Shown here: positions 5,914-9,034 of the stretch, piece by piece
How positions within the stretch are numbered: the stretch's first letter is position 1
How the letters are laid out: every line of letters starts with the position of its first letter
Origin: Thermoplasmata archaeon
Lineage (GTDB): Archaea; Thermoplasmatota; Thermoplasmata; Thermoplasmatales; Thermoplasmataceae
Assembly: GCA_021835185.1 (NCBI GenBank)
Contig: JAKBQO010000053.1
Coordinates: forward strand, 1-9,034
Reading direction: 5' to 3'
DNA length: 9,034 nt
Position numbers and translations under genes: made by a program
Notes under the pieces: generated by a model
The model's database searches: none
The model's input: only the letters and a program-made list of their open reading frames with translations
Told to the model about the DNA's origin: nothing

Positions 5914-6671
5914 TGTAAATTAACAAGCATGCCGCCGTCAACTAAAAGTTCAGCACCATTTATATATGTATTTTCATCGGAAACAAGGAATAAAGCCGGA
6001 GAAGCTATATCGGAAGGATTTCCCAATCTTCTTAGGGGTATTCTGTTTTCCATATACTCCCTTTTCTTTTTATTTGAAAGGTCTTCTGTGTTGATATCAG
6101 TAAGTATAGTACCAGGTTCCAGCGAATTAACCATTATCCCGTGCTCACCGAGTATTATGGCCAGTGAATGCATTAATCCATTCATAGCAGACTTTGTTGT
6201 GGTGTAATGTGCCTGAAATTTCCCGCCAACTATTGCGCTTATTGAGCTTATAAATAATATTTTTCCCTTAGTATTGTTCTCTATCATCATCTGTGAGACA
6301 CGCTGTGTGATGAAAAAATGGCTTTCCACATTGACTTTCCATACTTTTTCAAATAAATTCTGGTCTATATTAAAAAAATCCATGAACGGGCAAATTCCGG
6401 CATTGTTGACCAGCACATCCACTGTTTTGAACTTATCTTTAATAAATTTCATCAATCCATCTATTTCTCCTATATCCGACTGGTCTATCTTGTATTTTTC
6501 GCCTGAAACTCCCTTACTTCTTATATATTTCACAGTTTCATCCGCAGCATTGTCGTTGTTGCCATATGTAATTATAACATTTGCGCCGTTGTCTGCCAGA
6601 GCTTTTGCAATGCCATTCCCTATGCCTCTTGAACCACCTGTAACTATAGCATTTTTATTCCTGAAATCCAT
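5910..6671 (-). CDS. L-rhamnose 1-dehydrogenase (NADP+), short-chain dehydrogenase/reductase
   Basis: 253 residues, a classical SDR with TGGSRGIG at 11-18 (cofactor loop), NNAG at 89-92 and the catalytic set N114, S143, Y156, K160 (YTTTK). The basic residue in GGSRGIG and no acidic residue after strand 2 (VIITYGNND) fit NADP+ preference. From memory it closely matches the characterised Thermoplasma acidophilum L-rhamnose dehydrogenase Ta0747, notably NAGICPF.DFF, FEKVWKVNVESH.FITQR, ISSIS..VGG.FQ.HYTTTKSA, VNSLEPGTILTDIN.EDLSN and the terminal GGML.NLQ. That enzyme oxidises L-rhamnose to L-rhamnono-1,4-lactone and also accepts L-lyxose and L-mannose. It lies 9 bases downstream of the HTH_10 gene, so the two are co-transcribed; GGGGAT four bases before the ATG is the likely SD. 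Its stop codon overlaps the end of the tnpB-type right end. Published work calls the enzyme RhaD, a symbol also used for an unrelated bacterial aldolase. Confidence 0.88.
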   Translation of the reverse strand: MDFRNKNAIVTGGSRGIGNGIAKALADNGANVIITYGNNDNAADETVKYIRSKGVSGEKYKIDQSDIGEIDGLMKFIKDKFKTVDVLVNNAGICPFMDFFNIDQNLFEKVWKVNVESHFFITQRVSQMMIENNTKGKILFISSISAIVGGKFQAHYTTTKSAMNGLMHSLAIILGEHGIMVNSLEPGTILTDINTEDLSNKKKREYMENRIPLRRLGNPSDIASPALFLVSDENTYINGAELLVDGGMLVNLQ

Positions 6672-6680
6672 TTTAATCCC

Positions 6681-7403
6681 CTACTCACCAAATTTCTTCA
6701 TCAAAAAATATCTATTCTTGCGGGTCCATTCATCCATGATTTTTCCCGTTGCTTTTCTCATGTATTCTTCCAGGGCTGACTTTGAAAGCCCTGTTATTGT
6801 AGCCAGTTCACTGAGATATTTTTCCCTGGGTATGTTAAAATACCCATTCTGGTAAGCCATATACACTGTAAATGCTTCCTGGTCAGTTAAATTGAATACA
6901 CTATCAATTTTTCCATTTTGCCTGTCGCTCTTCATATGGAAATAGGGCATCTCTCCAAGTTCTGACAGTGATGACTTTAAAGTTTTAACAGATTCAACAG
7001 GGACAATTGCCATTATATATTCAAAATTATCAGATATCAGGTCATTATGGTAAACAACATTGTTTTCATACAGCAAAGATACTATCATATTGCTATATTT
7101 TTCCTTGAATGAAACTTCATAAAGATTTTTTCTATAGGCACTGGAAGACACTCTTAAAATCTCGCTTATGGCACTGGACCGTTTGAAAAGTGTAAGGAAT
7201 TTTTTGAATTCCCTTTCTGATTCTGCCTTTATCTCCACAGTTCCGTAAATATAGTTATTGTCTTTATGCACATTGCTGCTAACCGTGTGTATATTAACAT
7301 TTAAGCCATCAGTAATCTCTGTCCAGCATCGTTCATGCCGCATCTGAAAATCAACTTCAACATATTCATGCCCATCATCTTCTCTAAATATCATATATAA
7401 CAA
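6681..7403 (-). CDS. HTH_10 (bacterio-opsin activator-type) transcription regulator
   Basis: 240 residues. The C-terminal 70 residues are a typical HTH_10 domain: LTDQEAFTVYMAYQNGYF at 172-189, then NIPREKYLSELATITGLSK (190-208) and SALEEYMRKATGKIM to 223. The N-terminal part has the short H..CW segment (H23, C26, W27) and an alpha/beta sensor-like region common in Thermoplasmatales and halophile members of this family; no known ligand fold is identifiable. It is the first gene of a two-gene operon with the L-rhamnose dehydrogenase, so it is the best candidate regulator of the locus, responding to the sugar or an intermediate. Start: ATG at 7403; an in-frame ATG three codons later (7394) is an alternative. 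Activator or repressor sign cannot be told from sequence. Confidence 0.85.
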   Translation of the reverse strand: MLYMIFREDDGHEYVEVDFQMRHERCWTEITDGLNVNIHTVSSNVHKDNNYIYGTVEIKAESEREFKKFLTLFKRSSAISEILRVSSSAYRKNLYEVSFKEKYSNMIVSLLYENNVVYHNDLISDNFEYIMAIVPVESVKTLKSSLSELGEMPYFHMKSDRQNGKIDSVFNLTDQEAFTVYMAYQNGYFNIPREKYLSELATITGLSKSALEEYMRKATGKIMDEWTRKNRYFLMKKFGE

Positions 7404-7470
7404 TATTTAATAGTTTATTTAATCATTTGTATTATCTAATAACTCTAAAATAAAGTATAAAAATTACCAT
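7404..7470 (-). promoter_or_regulatory. Promoter region of the regulator-dehydrogenase operon
   Basis: 67 AT-rich bases between the small conserved gene and the regulator. On the minus strand TTAAATAAA at about 7424-7432 lies 21-29 bases before the ATG at 7403, a fitting TATA box for a leaderless start. No palindrome like those upstream of the dehydratase or transporter genes is visible, so operator sharing across the locus is not supported here. Confidence 0.4.
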
Positions 7471-7821
7471 TCACATATTTTTGAATATTGAATCGTATAT
7501 ATTTTTTTCGGAATCTTCTTCCTTTTCTTCCTTTGCTAGCTTATTTATTTTGGCTTTGTCCAGATACCACTGATTGATGCGCCATGCTTTTCCATGGACT
7601 ATGTTAATTTCCTCCCTGTGGGTTGTTACTATTCCATATTCCTCAAGGTTGTAAAAAACGTCCCTTTCAGCAGCAGAAAGAACATTGTCTATTATGTAAT
7701 CCTCATATCCGAAAAAAGAAAGAATAAAGTCGCAGAGATCTTCAGAATCTTTTTTAGACATTCCTTTTCTACCATAAATATTATCAATGGCTTTAAATAA
7801 TTCTCCCCTGCTAACAGTCAT
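7471..7821 (-). CDS. Small conserved Thermoplasmata-type protein (DUF6015-like), unknown function
   Basis: 116 residues, soluble, with no signal or membrane segment. The N-terminal 60 residues look helical (SRGELFKAIDNIYGRKGMSKKD, then SEDLCDFILSFFGYEDYIIDN), then a winged-helix-like segment with DVFYNLEEYGIVTTHREE at 54-71 and GKAWRINQWYLDK at 77-89, and a highly charged tail (KINKLAKEEKEEDSEKN, 91-107). This pattern matches, from memory, a Thermoplasmata-restricted family annotated as DUF6015; the family name is uncertain. The middle segment resembles the wing of an HTH protein, so a small DNA-binding or adaptor role is possible but unproven. It has its own TATA box and a palindrome overlapping it, which would fit autoregulation. 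No functional tie to the rhamnose genes is visible. Confidence 0.75.
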   Translation of the reverse strand: MTVSRGELFKAIDNIYGRKGMSKKDSEDLCDFILSFFGYEDYIIDNVLSAAERDVFYNLEEYGIVTTHREEINIVHGKAWRINQWYLDKAKINKLAKEEKEEDSEKNIYDSIFKNM

Positions 7822-7831
7822 GGCAATATCA

Positions 7832-7849
7832 TTAATAACAGGTTATTAA
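7832..7849. promoter_or_regulatory. Perfect 18-base palindrome at the promoter of the small conserved gene
   Basis: TTAATAAC-AG-GTTATTAA: 8-base perfect arms with a 2-base spacer, beginning 11 bases before the ATG at 7821. On the minus strand the TATA-like TTTAATAA at about 7845-7852 overlaps its upstream arm, so a bound dimer would block TBP or polymerase entry. This is a classic archaeal repressor arrangement. The same ATAAC-N2-GTTAT core occurs at 5498-5511. Confidence 0.5.
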
Positions 7850-7899
7850 ATTTTATGAATATAATATATATAATATAATAGCAGATGTGGCATAGGTCT

Positions 7900-8826
7900 T
7901 TATATAGATATCTCCTCCATTATAGTATTCTCATATGCATACAATAATGTTGTATCCGCGGTTCTTATTACCTGCCCCTTAGAATATTTTTTATCCGTAT
8001 CATTCTCAATATAGCCTGTGCCTGAACCTATTTTTAATATTTTGCCAGATTTAATTTCAACATTTTCACCTGATCTGATGTAATACTCGACTATGCTTTT
8101 CCCCTCATCAAAGTATAATGTTTTCAAGTACCCGTATGATGTGTCTTCCCTACCTTTGTATAACTCTTTTATGGTTCCTAAATCCTTTTCGCTGTCTATG
8201 CCAAGCCAGAGGGCATCCTCGCAGTATACGCCCATCCTGTTATTGTTTACAAGGTACGGAAAAACACTTTTTTCAATATCCTTTTCCATATATTTTCTGA
8301 AAAATGCTTCAAATGCAGATTTTTTTACATAATATAATCCGGCATTGATATAATGGTTAAGTTCAGGCTTTTCCCTGAAATTGTCAACCTTGTCTCCTGA
8401 AAATTCTACTATTCCATAGGGGCTCTGCATTTTAGTTACATACATTACTACATCATAATCCCTCGATTTCGAAAACTCCACAAAGCTCCTGAAATTTATG
8501 TCGGTAACAGTATCTCCATTTCTTACTATGGCGTCCTCATTTATATTTTTCATGAGGTTTGAGAGTGAAAATAAAGTTCCCATAGGTTTGTCTTCCCTGA
8601 GATAATGGATATTCATATCTTTATAATTTTTATAACGTTCTTCTATAACCTCGCTCAGGTATCCGGAAAGGATATAAACATCAGTGATTCCTATATTTTT
8701 AAAATCAAAAAGCTGTCTGTCCATTATGGTATAATTATCCTTAATTTCCACCAGTGCTTTGGGTATATGGTCTGTTATAGGTTTCAGCCGTTTGCCATAT
8801 CCTCCTGCAAGAATAGCTCCAATCAT
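7900..8826 (-). CDS. Sugar-1-phosphate nucleotidyltransferase with C-terminal cupin-like domain
   Basis: 308 residues. Residues 1-225 are an NTP_transferase (RmlA/ManC-like) domain: LAGGYGKRLKPIT at 6-18 and PKAL at 22-25 (nucleotide-binding loop and lysine), EDKPMGT at 78-84, the metal-binding NGD at 103-105, FREKP at 150-154, NAGLYY at 161-166 and WLGIDSEKDL at 207-216 with the second metal aspartate D211. It makes an NDP-sugar and pyrophosphate from NTP and a sugar-1-phosphate, in the cytoplasm; base and sugar are not decidable. Instead of the left-handed beta-helix of many archaeal relatives, residues 232-308 are beta-rich and look like a single cupin (YGYLKTLYFDEGKSIVEYYI, a GSGTG turn at 267-271, KGQVIRTADTTLLYAYEN), reminiscent of the isomerase-type cupin tail of ManC proteins but without its His/Glu metal residues. 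It is transcribed alone; likely role is surface glycan or glycolipid synthesis. Confidence 0.82.
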   Translation of the reverse strand: MIGAILAGGYGKRLKPITDHIPKALVEIKDNYTIMDRQLFDFKNIGITDVYILSGYLSEVIEERYKNYKDMNIHYLREDKPMGTLFSLSNLMKNINEDAIVRNGDTVTDINFRSFVEFSKSRDYDVVMYVTKMQSPYGIVEFSGDKVDNFREKPELNHYINAGLYYVKKSAFEAFFRKYMEKDIEKSVFPYLVNNNRMGVYCEDALWLGIDSEKDLGTIKELYKGREDTSYGYLKTLYFDEGKSIVEYYIRSGENVEIKSGKILKIGSGTGYIENDTDKKYSKGQVIRTADTTLLYAYENTIMEEISI

Positions 8827-8841
8827 GGTGTTGTAATGAAA

Positions 8842-8852
8842 TACTTTTATAA
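8842..8852 (-). promoter_or_regulatory. TATA box of the nucleotidyltransferase gene
   Basis: Minus-strand AATTATAAAAGTAT covers about 8842-8855, its TATA core 16-26 bases before the ATG at 8826, giving a leaderless or near-leaderless transcript. The rest of the DNA to the right edge (8857-9034) holds only short frames and no gene I can support. Confidence 0.45.
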
Positions 8853-9034
8853 TTAATTTTGCAGTATATTTAGTTATTGTTATGATTGAACAAAATTGGC
8901 GGGTAAAATAATTGCATGTTCCGGATACCCTTTAACAATTATATCTCGTCAGAAAAAAAGAAAATAAGTACTCTAATTATTCCTATAATTGGCATTACTT
9001 CATAACTCCATATATCTGATTTGTATGTAATAGA

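Noticed and set aside
6274..6855. Plus-strand 193-codon frame
   Set aside because: Long but antisense to both the SDR and the regulator, whose motifs are unambiguous; no family features in its own translation.
7900..8826. dTDP-rhamnose synthesis (RmlA) link to the rhamnose locus
   Set aside because: The enzyme family is right for RmlA but no rmlB, rmlC or rmlD neighbour is present and its cupin-like tail is not RmlC; the shared word rhamnose would be coincidence.
8916..9005. Short plus-strand frame starting MFRIPFNNYISSEKKK
   Set aside because: Only about 29 codons before a stop, no SD and no clear family; a minus-strand frame open from the right edge to about 8939 is equally uninformative.

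Overview
The window looks like chromosome from an AT-rich thermoacidophilic archaeon of the Thermoplasmatales (Ferroplasma/Acidiplasma/Picrophilus-like). The evidence is ATA- and AGG/AGA-rich codon use, TATA boxes about 20-35 bases before ATG codons with almost no leader, occasional GGTGA ribosome-binding sites, an HTH_10 (bacterio-opsin-activator type) regulator, and an SDR that closely resembles, as I remember it, the L-rhamnose dehydrogenase of Thermoplasma acidophilum. Genus is inference.

Layout. 1-714 (-): 3'-truncated CinA/molybdopterin-binding-fold protein, open to the left edge. 715-893: divergent promoter region with two strong palindromes. 894-2003 (+): enolase-superfamily sugar-acid dehydratase of the L-rhamnonate dehydratase type. 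2015-2893 (-): DapA-family 2-keto-3-deoxy sugar-acid aldolase. 2985-3743 (+): metallo-beta-lactamase-fold protein that has lost most metal ligands. 3933-5294 (+): MFS sugar/metabolite symporter. 5295-5909: very AT-rich non-genic stretch with T-runs, palindromes, a decayed reading frame, and the 3' tail plus right end of an IS200/IS605-family tnpB element, including its omega-RNA-type terminal hairpin. 5910-6671 (-): SDR, L-rhamnose 1-dehydrogenase. 6681-7403 (-): HTH_10 regulator in an operon with the SDR. 7471-7821 (-): small Thermoplasmata-type conserved protein. 7900-8826 (-): sugar-1-phosphate nucleotidyltransferase with a cupin-like tail. 8827-9034: promoter and no convincing gene.

How the genes fit together. 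Six neighbouring genes (about 894-7403) make a plausible non-phosphorylating L-rhamnose catabolic locus: MFS uptake; SDR oxidation of L-rhamnose to L-rhamnono-lactone with NADP+; lactone opening (spontaneous, or by the odd MBL-fold protein); dehydration of L-rhamnonate to 2-keto-3-deoxy-L-rhamnonate by the enolase-superfamily enzyme; and aldol cleavage to pyruvate plus L-lactaldehyde by the DapA-family enzyme. The HTH_10 protein is the obvious candidate local regulator. No lactaldehyde dehydrogenase is in the window. The SDR assignment is strongest; the other steps are inferred from family and context.

Most worth a second look: the ligand-depleted MBL protein in the lactonase slot; the orphan tnpB tail/omega-RNA end, whose possible guide region is antisense to the 3' end of the dehydrogenase gene; and palindromes upstream of the dehydratase and transporter genes.
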